Shown here piece by piece: positions 15,149-20,860 of a stretch of DNA of 20,860 nucleotides; the first letter of the stretch is position 1, and every line of letters begins with the position of its first letter. The translations under genes and the position numbers were made by a program. This stretch comes from a virus, in the IMG/VR virus record IMGVR_UViG_3300046519_000312, positions 1-20,860 of that record; one strand, 5' to 3'. Under the pieces are notes generated by a model. That model was not told the DNA's origin, did not search any database, and saw only the letters and a list, made by a program, of their open reading frames with translations.

Positions 15149-15447
15149 TCCTGACTCCCACCCCCGAGGTGCTTCAGTAAAAAATCTCGGGCTTCCTGAA
15201 TCAGGACCGCCTGATCATCCTCACTGAGTTCTTCGATCATGGCGGGAGGCTGACCAACCATCTTGGCCGCCAGGTCAATCAGGGTGGCGAAGTCCATGTC
15301 GACGCCACCGCTGCCCTTGCCGTCTGAGGTAATGCGTAGCGCGTGTCCACGCAGGTACTTTAACTTCCGGGTGACGGTGACCTCGGTGAAGGATTGCTTG
15401 CCAAACTCCGCTGGCTCGACCAACTGGATAATTTTTTCCTTTGCCAT
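15145..15447 (-). CDS. Tail assembly chaperone (Mu gp41-like)
   Basis: A 100-residue protein of the Mu gp41 / P2 E family (Phage_TAC type). It begins MAKEKIIQLVEPAEFGKQSF, with 'TEVTVTRKLKYLRGHALRIT', and continues to 'FATLIDLAAKMVGQPPAMIEEL' and a C-terminal 'LSEDDQAVLIQEARDFLLKHL'. These proteins coat the tape measure while the tube polymerises and are not part of the virion. The ATG overlaps the tube stop as TGATG with AGGAGG upstream. Near the 3' end a slippery TTTTTTA would send a share of ribosomes into the -1 frame to make a longer form. Having both a short and a long form is known from lambda gpG/gpGT and P2 gpE/E'. Confidence 0.88.
   Translation of the reverse strand: MAKEKIIQLVEPAEFGKQSFTEVTVTRKLKYLRGHALRITSDGKGSGGVDMDFATLIDLAAKMVGQPPAMIEELSEDDQAVLIQEARDFLLKHLGGGSQE
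15178..15184 (-). promoter_or_regulatory. Programmed -1 ribosomal frameshift site (T TTT TTA)
   Basis: On the minus strand the heptamer T TTT TTA lies in the correct phase (zero-frame codons TTT TTA). Slipping back one base leads into the GpE-like frame without a stop. An SD-like AGGAAG (15197-15192) lies seven bases upstream. A small hairpin (CACC/GGTG, 15171-15159) begins six bases downstream, and a second stem (AGTCA/TGACT, 15156-15143) spans the zero-frame stop. All three resemble elements that stimulate bacterial -1 frameshifting. Confidence 0.75.
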
Positions 15448-15815
15448 CAGCGAACCTCCTCAGCCGACATGCCTTCGAGACGAAGAGCAATGTTGCCCTC
15501 TTCGGTATTGCCAGTGCCCTCGCCGGCATACCAGGCCTCACGCAGCATGATGACCTTGCCGTTGGCCAGCTCCAGCGTGGCAGTGGCGTCATCAAGGGTG
15601 ACCAGATCTTCCAGATTCAACTCATTGCGATCGGTGATCTCGCCCTCAATGAAAGGCACCTGCGGCACTTCTTTGTAGCCGTGGACGCGATCGCTACCGA
15701 CCACACCCTCTTTCTTCGGCTTGCCCAGGTTGTAGGTGAAGTTGCCCTTGGCGAAGTACATATCGCCGTTGACCTTCAAGGCGATGATGCCGCCGATGCG
15801 GTTTTTGCCTGCCAT
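15447..15815 (-). CDS. Tail tube protein (Mu gpM-like)
   Basis: A 122-residue tail tube subunit of the Mu gpM family. The start 'MAGKNRIGGIIALKVNGDMY' and the segments 'FAKGNFTYNLGKPKKEGVVG', 'VHGYKEVPQVPFIEGEITDR' and 'LEDLVTLDDATATLELANGK' followed by 'REAWYAGEGTGNTEEGNI' are the typical gpM motifs. The fold is that of the gp19/Hcp-type tube ring. It lies between sheath and chaperone genes as in Mu. A strong ribosome site AGGAG stands nine bases before the ATG, fitting a protein needed in many copies. Confidence 0.93.
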   Translation of the reverse strand: MAGKNRIGGIIALKVNGDMYFAKGNFTYNLGKPKKEGVVGSDRVHGYKEVPQVPFIEGEITDRNELNLEDLVTLDDATATLELANGKVIMLREAWYAGEGTGNTEEGNIALRLEGMSAEEVR

Positions 15816-15840
15816 GTTCTATTTCTCCTAGCCGCCGCCG

Positions 15841-17313
15841 TTACAGGCGGAACTGAATTTTGTTGGCGACGATCCGCAGTTGATTGACCAGGTCCGGCGG
15901 CAAGAGCACATCCATCCGGTTCGGGTCACTGGCATTGCGCTCGGCAATGAGGTTTGCCTTGAAGTCGTCGATGTTCTCCACCAAGCCCAAATCCTCCCAC
16001 TCGCGGAACTTGGCGATGGCTTCTGCCTTCATCACCACCGGGGTGACTACTGCCTGACCGATGCCGTAACGGGTGCCGTCGTCGGCGAGTTTGTGGCGCG
16101 GGTACTTGCGCAGGATGTAGTCGCGCCAGTCGTGGCGGACGTACATCAGGGTGAACAGCGTTTCGCTGTCCAAGTAACTGATATCCGATGCGCCAGCTGC
16201 ATTGGTTTTGTAGGTGGTGATCAAACGCTCGGCGAGCATCACGCCATCGGAGCTCACCTTCGTGGTCGCGATGCCGTCGAACAACAGCAGGTTGCGCTCC
16301 TGGTTAGTCAGCCGATTGGCAGCTGCCGGTGGCAGGCACCACACGTAAGGCAGGTTCTGAATCGGACGAGCTGGATCAATGGCCGCGTAATACGCAGCGA
16401 TCGCCATCGTTTCAGCAGCCTTTTCGTAAGCCGGCATCGGCTCGTCGTTGGCCATCGCGATGACCAGGTGCTCATTGTTGTGGGTTCGCCCCAGAGCACT
16501 GAGCGTACCCTGGGTACCGCGTGCGGCCGTAAAGGCATGCGCCTCAATTTCACGGCCCCAGGCAAAGCGACTATCCAGCTCTACCTTGAGCTCGGCCAAC
16601 GTTGCGGCATCGGAATACGCGACGCCCCAGGCGTGGAACCACTCATCACCGATAGCAGCCAGTGCCGTGGCCAGCGAAGGGTTGCTGGTGCCGCCGGCCA
16701 GCCCGGTGATGACAAGCGTCACCCCCGCAGGGAGCGCCTGGCCAGCGTAGTAATTCACGCGTGCGTTGATGCTGTTGCCAGCTTCGCCTTTATGACGACT
16801 GGTGAGCGTGACTGTGCCGGTGGCCGCCGCCGCAGTCACTGGCATGTCGGCGACGGCTGTAATCGCCGCGGCGACAGCAGTGGCAATGATCGCGGCAGTG
16901 TTGCCGCTGATAACGCCAACGGATACACGGCGGCCAGCGATCATCAGTTCGATAGTGCCCGACGCTGTGGCTGTACCGGTGAACGCAAGAGTACCGGTCG
17001 CCGCAACGCCAGCGGCATTATCGGCCAATGGCATGACCTGCAGCTCGGTGTAGCTGTCCACAGCCAAAGCCGCGCGCACCATACCAGCCAGCATCGAACC
17101 GGCTCCGAACTGGGTGTCGGCTTGTGCAGCGCTGGTGATACGGATCAACGCGCCCGCAGGCGCGAGGCCAGCGACGAGCTTTTGCCCGATCAGCAGACGA
17201 CGATAAGTCACGGCTTGGGGGCCGCTCACCGCTTGGCTGTTATCTATCTCGCTGTACACACCTGGCTTGCGCAAGGCACCGGGGCCCGGGATAGTGTTAA
17301 ATCCGACGCTCAT
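15841..17313 (-). CDS. Contractile tail sheath protein (Mu gpL-like)
   Basis: A 490-residue sheath subunit, the usual length for gpL. It begins MSVGFNTIPGPGALRKPGVY, with 'SEIDNSQAVSGPQAVTYRRL' and 'GQKLVAGLAPAGALIRITSA' next. A middle insertion ('GTASGTIELMIAGRRVSVGV') is the variable domain that faces outward in such sheaths. Conserved C-terminal parts include 'TTKVSSDGVMLAERLITTYK', 'LMYVRHDWRDYILRKYPRHK' and 'FKANLIAERNASDPNRMDVL'. The start overlaps the preceding stop as ATGA. The protein would form the outer tube that contracts and drives the inner tube through the envelope. Confidence 0.95.
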   Translation of the reverse strand: MSVGFNTIPGPGALRKPGVYSEIDNSQAVSGPQAVTYRRLLIGQKLVAGLAPAGALIRITSAAQADTQFGAGSMLAGMVRAALAVDSYTELQVMPLADNAAGVAATGTLAFTGTATASGTIELMIAGRRVSVGVISGNTAAIIATAVAAAITAVADMPVTAAAATGTVTLTSRHKGEAGNSINARVNYYAGQALPAGVTLVITGLAGGTSNPSLATALAAIGDEWFHAWGVAYSDAATLAELKVELDSRFAWGREIEAHAFTAARGTQGTLSALGRTHNNEHLVIAMANDEPMPAYEKAAETMAIAAYYAAIDPARPIQNLPYVWCLPPAAANRLTNQERNLLLFDGIATTKVSSDGVMLAERLITTYKTNAAGASDISYLDSETLFTLMYVRHDWRDYILRKYPRHKLADDGTRYGIGQAVVTPVVMKAEAIAKFREWEDLGLVENIDDFKANLIAERNASDPNRMDVLLPPDLVNQLRIVANKIQFRL

Positions 17314-17501
17314 TGTTTGTCACCCTTGAATTTCAGGTCCTGCACGGCAGGCTCGACGATTTCAATGTCACCGGCCGCTGCTCTGCGGACCCAGTAACTG
17401 TTCATTTCAACCAGCTTGCCTTCCTCAGGCAGGGCCTCATAAGTCAACGGGTCGCGCACCAGGCAGTCGACGGCGGGTTTAACGTGCTGTTGCGTTGTCA
17501 T
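17310..17501 (-). CDS. DUF2635 protein (Mu gp38-like)
   Basis: A 63-residue protein with the DUF2635 pattern: 'VKPAVDCLVRDPLTYEALPE' then 'EGKLVEMNSYWVRRAAAGDI'. In Mu-like phages this small gene always precedes the sheath gene. Its function has not been established to my knowledge. It overlaps both neighbours by ATGA: its own start with the stop of the tail terminator gene (17501-17498) and its stop with the sheath start (17313-17310). This places it in a tightly coupled run. Confidence 0.9.
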   Translation of the reverse strand: MTTQQHVKPAVDCLVRDPLTYEALPEEGKLVEMNSYWVRRAAAGDIEIVEPAVQDLKFKGDKQ

Positions 17502-18058
17502 GGATTCAGGTCCTCGATGATCGTTTTGGCACGATCCGCCGCATTGGATTGCGCGTTACGCAGGCTGTACTCGGTTGTGACCGTGTTCAGGTCCGGCAAG
17601 CTCTGGTTGAACAGGTCGTCAGGGTGACGATCGAAGTACTCGGCCTCGAAGATGAGGCGGCAGGCACCGGTGAGTTGCTCCGACTGATCGAGCAGCACCA
17701 TGCGCGAGCGCACGTATTGCAGATCATTTGCCGTGCCGCCGAGGGTGTCGTCCATGAGCAGGAGCCGTTCGACCTGCCGAGCCAGCGTATCCAGGGTGTC
17801 GTCCAGCGCTGCATTGCCTTCAGCGTGGATTTCCACCACCAGCTCGACATTGCGCAGGTACTCGCGCGGAGCCTGGTTAAAGATCTCGCCCGCCTCGTCC
17901 ATCGTGTAAACGATGATCGCGGGGAGTTCGCTCTGCCATCCGTTGGAAATGAGCGGCCTCACACGGCTGGCATAAACGCTGGCCCCGGCATTGGTAGCGC
18001 CCAGCAGCAACGCAACAGCCTGCTTTCGGATCAATTCTCTTGGGTGTGCCATGGTCAT
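17498..18058 (-). CDS. Tail terminator / minor tail protein
   Basis: A 186-residue protein. 'ELIRKQAVALLLGATNAGAS', 'VYASRVRPLISNGWQSELPA' and 'IIVYTMDEAGEIFNQAPREYLRNVEL' region, then 'EIHAEGNAALDDTLDTLARQVERLLL' segment and 'GACRLIFEAEYFDRHPDDLF' describe a protein of the tail terminator type (lambda gpU-like), which caps the tail and joins it to the head. The ATG overlaps the stop of the head-tail joining gene (ATGA, 18058-18055); a second in-frame ATG follows two codons later. Assignment rests on these sequence features and on the position between the joining and sheath genes. Confidence 0.75.
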   Translation of the reverse strand: MTMAHPRELIRKQAVALLLGATNAGASVYASRVRPLISNGWQSELPAIIVYTMDEAGEIFNQAPREYLRNVELVVEIHAEGNAALDDTLDTLARQVERLLLMDDTLGGTANDLQYVRSRMVLLDQSEQLTGACRLIFEAEYFDRHPDDLFNQSLPDLNTVTTEYSLRNAQSNAADRAKTIIEDLNP

Positions 18059-18402
18059 GCCTTCCGAAGGGTGATCGTCACGCCGGCCACGCCATCGAAC
18101 TGCGGCTCATTGATCATGTACAAAACACCGCGAGCTCGAACTCGGTCACGGTTTGTTGGGTTGTTTGGTAGATCAACCAGCCGAATGCCAAGGATTGGGT
18201 TTTGGCTCGACACCGGCGCACCTGTCTCCGGGTCAACGGAGATGTGTGCGGTATCGAACACGGCTTGGGCCAGAGGCACACCGGGCTCTACCCCATCAGT
18301 CAGCCAGTACACAGCGCCCTCCGGATCGAGGGTCGCTGACGGTTCGCTGAAGGTACGGATCGAAACGCCGAGCATGCGCTGGGCCATTGAGGCCCAGCCC
18401 AC
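18055..18402 (-). CDS. Head-tail joining protein (lambda gpFII-like)
   Basis: A 115-residue protein starting with GTG at 18402, immediately after the stop of the cement protein gene. An ATG six codons in (18387) is an alternative; neither has a clear ribosome site, so coupling to the preceding gene is likely. The segments 'AQAVFDTAHISVDPETGAPV', 'SSQNPILGIRLVDLP' and 'RVRARGVLYMINEPQFDGVA' resemble head-tail joining proteins of the gpFII / Gifsy-2 type: an F-d-x-A start, 'NPxLGIRxxDLP' and a closing beta strand with a glycine turn. These proteins form the neck ring between the capsid vertex and the tail. Confidence 0.7.
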   Translation of the reverse strand: MGWASMAQRMLGVSIRTFSEPSATLDPEGAVYWLTDGVEPGVPLAQAVFDTAHISVDPETGAPVSSQNPILGIRLVDLPNNPTNRDRVRARGVLYMINEPQFDGVAGVTITLRKA

Positions 18403-18753
18403 TTACACAGGCGCCGGAGCAGATACGCCGTTGAGTCGGCAGGCACCGGTCGCGCTGGGGTTGGCCGCAATTTCGGTGGCCATGCCGACCAGGACCAGAC
18501 CGGTGGCGGACACGTTGGTCAGCGCTCGCGTGGTGGTGTTCATGAACACCAGGTCGCCCACTGCCCAGGCTTGGGCGCTGGTCTTGTTCAAGCCAAACAC
18601 GCCGTCGAGCTTGAGCACCACAGGCGCGCCGGCAACTTCGGTCGTGCCAGCCACACCGATAATGGCGCCGACTTTGTAGAGCTCGCCCGAAGTGGTGCCG
18701 CCGGCCGGTGCAGGAACGGTGATGCAGTCACCGTGCTGGATGAAAGTCTTCAT
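18403..18753 (-). CDS. Capsid cement / decoration protein (DUF2190)
   Basis: A 116-residue protein with 'MKTFIQHGDCITVPAPAGGT' then 'TSGELYKVGAIIGVAG', 'LDGVFGLNK', 'AWAVGDLVFMNTTTRALTNV' and 'GLVLVGMATEIAANPSATG', the pattern of DUF2190. These small beta proteins stabilise the capsid shell from outside. AAGGGGA lies at suitable spacing before the ATG at 18753. The gene is separated from the capsid gene upstream by 84 bases that contain a terminator-like hairpin (18788-18814), unusual inside a run of structural genes. Confidence 0.85.
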   Translation of the reverse strand: MKTFIQHGDCITVPAPAGGTTSGELYKVGAIIGVAGTTEVAGAPVVLKLDGVFGLNKTSAQAWAVGDLVFMNTTTRALTNVSATGLVLVGMATEIAANPSATGACRLNGVSAPAPV

Positions 18754-18787
18754 GCAAGGTCCCCTTCAGAGACTGAAACTTGATAAC

Positions 18788-18814
18788 AAAAAAGGGCGCC
18801 ACGCGGCACCCTTT
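18788..18814 (-). terminator. Terminator-like hairpin between capsid and cement genes
   Basis: On the minus strand a 9-bp stem (AAGGGTGCC / GGCGCCCTT, one G-T pair) with a four-base loop is followed by six T at 18793-18788. It has all parts of a Rho-independent terminator but lies inside the late operon, directly after the major capsid gene. It could be partial, so that capsid is made in excess, or overcome by antitermination. Confidence 0.8.
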
Positions 18815-18837
18815 GGGGTTCAGGTCGAACTGGAGAG

Positions 18838-20820
18838 TTACGCGCCCGGGTTCTTGTACGCGCCGCGGTAATCGATCCAGCCAGCACCGAATACTAGACG
18901 GGCCTTGATCTCCATACCGTCGACTTCGAAACCTTCGCGGGTTTCGGTGAAAACGCCCTGCTCGCCTTCGAGGTATGCGTATTCAAAGGTGTCGACGGCT
19001 CCCGGTGCGGCATACAGGTACCACTGGTTACCAGTGATGCGAGCATCCACGATCACGGTCAGCGAGGCGTTGCGGACATCGTTGATGTCGGCGTTCTTCG
19101 CTGGCACGTAATTGGAACTGGTGAACTGGTACGCCTCGAGCTCTTTGTCAGGACCGACAACCAGGTATTCCGGCGCCAAGTTGAGGAACTCGCCCGCCTT
19201 GCTTTTCTGCTTGCGCATCGCAGCACGAGCTGCAGCCAGTGTGGTGGTGTTGATGGCGCCGCCACTCCCTGCAACGTTGCCGTGGGCCGCGTCGAAGAAC
19301 GGAGTACCGTCAGTGAAGTTGGGGTTGCCGAGCAGGAGAGCCCAGACCACGTTGGATTCAGTCGCAGCAGCGGCATTACCCAGCGCTGCCGGGATGCGAG
19401 TGAGCGCGCCCAGGTCATCGTTCACGATGGTTTCCCAGGTGATCGCGATGATCTTACCGAACTTGGCGACCTTGATCGGGGCGCCATCTTCCGTCAGCGT
19501 GCCGTACTTGTACTCGCCGTGCTCCTTGACATGTTCCAGCGCAGCAATGTCGCCCAGCGCGGCGCGAGTCACGGCACGGAAGTCCGGCACAGTGGTCTGA
19601 CGGCCCAGTGGACGCCAGGTCTGCGGCGCGTTGGTGTAGGCATCGCGCAAGGTGCGATTGACGGTGCTGCCCAGCAGCAGCGGGAAATCGCTGGTCGTGT
19701 GCATGCCGGCAGCCCGAACAGCCTGGCGGTCGCAACCCAAGGCTGCGCGAGCCAGTTCCTGCGGGGTCATGCCACGGGCATTACCACCGGACATCTCGAC
19801 GAACTCACGAGCCATGTCCACCAGGCGCATGCCACGGAACTCCCGGCCGGCATCTTCGAGTTTGATTTTGGCGTCGCAACGGTGCAGCAGAGCGTTCTGC
19901 ATGGCTTCGCGTTTAGCGGTCAGAACAGTCTGGTCTTGTCCGCCAGTCACCACAGTTTGCTGGCTGTTGCGGGTGTTCGGCTGATCCTTTGCCTGGCGCT
20001 CAGCGAGCTTGTCGATCAGCGCAGAACTGGCATCGGCAACCGACACGCCGCGCTCGATCAAGTCATCGACAAAGGCTTCGTCATTGAGACTCACCTTGCG
20101 AGCCATGGTGCGGATGCTCAAACTGCGTTTACGCTCAGCCTCAGCAGATTCACGGCGCAGGGTTTCGTCGGCCGCGCGTTTCGCTTCTTCCGCCGCGCGC
20201 TTCTCTTCTTCGGTCATTGCATCTTCCTCTTGGGTCGTAGGCACGGCGGCCGTTGTTCCGGTTGGCTGGTTTGCCTCCCGAACTTCAAAAATGGTGTTAA
20301 AGCGCTGCCCTTTGTATTCGTCGGCAGTCTTGGCGCTGCGGAACTTGCCGCCGTCGTCGAAGCCGATCGGAACCAGTGAAAGCTCCATGGGCTCCCAATC
20401 GACGGCGCGATAGGTCGGCAGCTTGTCGTCGGCGTTTTCGGTCACCTCGTATCGGTGCACCGCATAGCCGACGCTGATGTTGCGAAGGATCCCGTCCTGA
20501 ACGTCGCTGAAGATTTTCTCGACGTCATCGCGCTTACTGAATCGGACCAAGGCACGGCCCTCTGCCCCATCGATCCAGGCCTTCTCCACGACGCCAATCA
20601 CGTCGTCGAGTTCGTAGGAGTTATGAGCGTTCAGGAATGGGGCGCCGTTGTTGAGGCGATCCAGCCGGACCGCGTCCTCGCTGACCTCCAGTTCTTCCAT
20701 GTAACTGCCGACATCCCAAGACCAACGGCGCCCCTTTGCGCCAGTGGTCCAGGTCAGCTCGACAGTCCGCGCGTCAACGTCTACCGATCCCGCACGCACG
20801 GCGGCGCGCAGGCTGAGCAT
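18838..20820 (-). CDS. Fused prohead protease and major capsid protein
   Basis: A 660-residue single frame that carries two functions usually encoded by two genes. Residues 1-160 form an HK97-type prohead protease (S78): His66 in 'PFLNAHNSYE', Ser116 in 'ILRNISVGYAVHRYE' and the 'DWEPMELSLVPIGFD' end segment. A charged linker follows (about 195-250, rich in Glu, Ala and Lys: 'EEKRAAEEAKRAADETLRRE'), with the look of the scaffold (delta) domain. From about 300 to the end is the capsid domain: 'HTTSDFPLLLGSTVNRTLRD', 'HVKEHGEYKYGTLTEDGAPI', 'GKIIAITWETIVNDDLGALT' and 'GTPFFDAAHGN', resembling gpT-like/HK97-type capsids. The protease would cut itself and the linker away during assembly. The ATG at 20820 has no strong ribosome site and lies seven bases after the preceding stop. 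Fused forms like this are known in some Pseudomonas phages. Confidence 0.9.
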   Translation of the reverse strand: MLSLRAAVRAGSVDVDARTVELTWTTGAKGRRWSWDVGSYMEELEVSEDAVRLDRLNNGAPFLNAHNSYELDDVIGVVEKAWIDGAEGRALVRFSKRDDVEKIFSDVQDGILRNISVGYAVHRYEVTENADDKLPTYRAVDWEPMELSLVPIGFDDGGKFRSAKTADEYKGQRFNTIFEVREANQPTGTTAAVPTTQEEDAMTEEEKRAAEEAKRAADETLRRESAEAERKRSLSIRTMARKVSLNDEAFVDDLIERGVSVADASSALIDKLAERQAKDQPNTRNSQQTVVTGGQDQTVLTAKREAMQNALLHRCDAKIKLEDAGREFRGMRLVDMAREFVEMSGGNARGMTPQELARAALGCDRQAVRAAGMHTTSDFPLLLGSTVNRTLRDAYTNAPQTWRPLGRQTTVPDFRAVTRAALGDIAALEHVKEHGEYKYGTLTEDGAPIKVAKFGKIIAITWETIVNDDLGALTRIPAALGNAAAATESNVVWALLLGNPNFTDGTPFFDAAHGNVAGSGGAINTTTLAAARAAMRKQKSKAGEFLNLAPEYLVVGPDKELEAYQFTSSNYVPAKNADINDVRNASLTVIVDARITGNQWYLYAAPGAVDTFEYAYLEGEQGVFTETREGFEVDGMEIKARLVFGAGWIDYRGAYKNPGA

Positions 20821-20827
20821 TGGTGTT

Positions 20828-20860
20828 TCATGCGTCTTGTTCGTCGTCGCCTGATTCGGA
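20828..20860 (-). CDS. C-terminus of the upstream gene, probably portal protein (partial)
   Basis: Only the last ten codons are in the window: SESGDDEQDA followed by TGA at 20830-20828. An acidic tail directly before the prohead protease/capsid gene fits a portal protein, which precedes the protease in lambdoid-type head modules. The sequence is far too short to identify the protein itself, so this rests on position and on a frame that ends close to the next start. Confidence 0.4.
   Translation of the reverse strand, partial: SESGDDEQDA

Larger units (their letters stand above)
1294..20860. mobile_element. Prophage with Mu-like contractile tail (left part, continues past right edge)
   Basis: The prophage starts at the tRNA-Pro attachment copy and contains an almost uninterrupted minus-strand late region: head, contractile tail, baseplate, fibre, surface-modification genes and lysis genes. 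The gene order from sheath to gp48 matches phage Mu. The head genes (HK97-type protease fused to capsid) and the tRNA attachment site do not, so this is a mosaic temperate phage rather than a transposable Mu relative. No frame in the virion or lysis genes is visibly broken, so the structural part appears intact. Terminase, replication, repressor and integrase genes are outside the window. Confidence 0.85.

Noticed and set aside
15880-17397. A 505-codon open frame on the plus strand opposite the sheath gene
   Set aside because: It is a mirror of the G+C-rich sheath gene. The predicted protein is rich in Arg, Gly, His and Cys without any family pattern, whereas the minus-strand frame is a clear gpL.
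19282-20379. A 365-codon open frame on the plus strand opposite the protease/capsid gene
   Set aside because: It lies wholly opposite a well-supported capsid gene, has no ribosome site or neighbour in the same direction, and no recognisable domain.

Overview
The window is the left end of a Pseudomonas-type prophage with a Mu-like contractile tail, plus a short stretch of host flank. Evidence for the host is indirect: high overall G+C, tRNA-Pro(GGG) sequence at the junction, and Pseudomonas-like phage and flank protein sequences. All phage late genes read right to left on the minus strand. The partial frame at the right edge (probably the portal C-terminus), the terminase, the regulators and the integrase lie at or beyond the right end.

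Layout, left to right. Bases 1-191 are the end of an IS3-family insertion sequence. Bases about 263-1110 are a decayed SDR/epimerase-like gene with stops and frameshifts. Bases 1248-1341 hold the 3' half of a tRNA-Pro(GGG) followed by a strong terminator. This is best read as the attachment-site copy that marks the prophage end, so phage DNA begins here and runs off the right edge. Just inside is a single plus-strand gene (1591-1962) that converges on the lysis genes. The lysis cassette follows: Rz with Rz1 nested inside it, then a GH19 endolysin. A terminator at 3020-3044 separates it from a clearly A/T-richer two-gene cassette, an MBOAT O-acyltransferase and an SGNH/AlgJ-like partner. This cassette looks like a lysogenic-conversion moron that could modify a cell-surface glycan.

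From 5749 to 20820 lies the virion module, here in transcription order (right to left): fused prohead protease/major capsid protein, capsid cement protein, head-tail joining protein, tail terminator, DUF2635 protein, sheath, tube, tail assembly chaperone with a -1 frameshift extension, tape measure, DNA circularization protein (Mu N), hub (Mu P), spike (gp45), gp46, gp47, a gp48-adhesin fusion, tail fibre and a small fibre-associated protein. The order from sheath to gp48 is that of phage Mu. The protease/capsid and the tRNA attachment site are not Mu traits, so the phage is a mosaic comparable in plan to Shigella phage SfV (Mu-like tail, site-specific tRNA integration, O-antigen modification genes near the fibre).

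Most late genes are joined by ATGA or TGATG overlaps, which suggests translational coupling. The observations most worth following are the acyltransferase moron, the TTTTTTA frameshift site between the tail chaperone gene and a previously hidden 42-codon frame, the gp48-adhesin fusion, and the uncharacterised plus-strand gene next to the attachment site.
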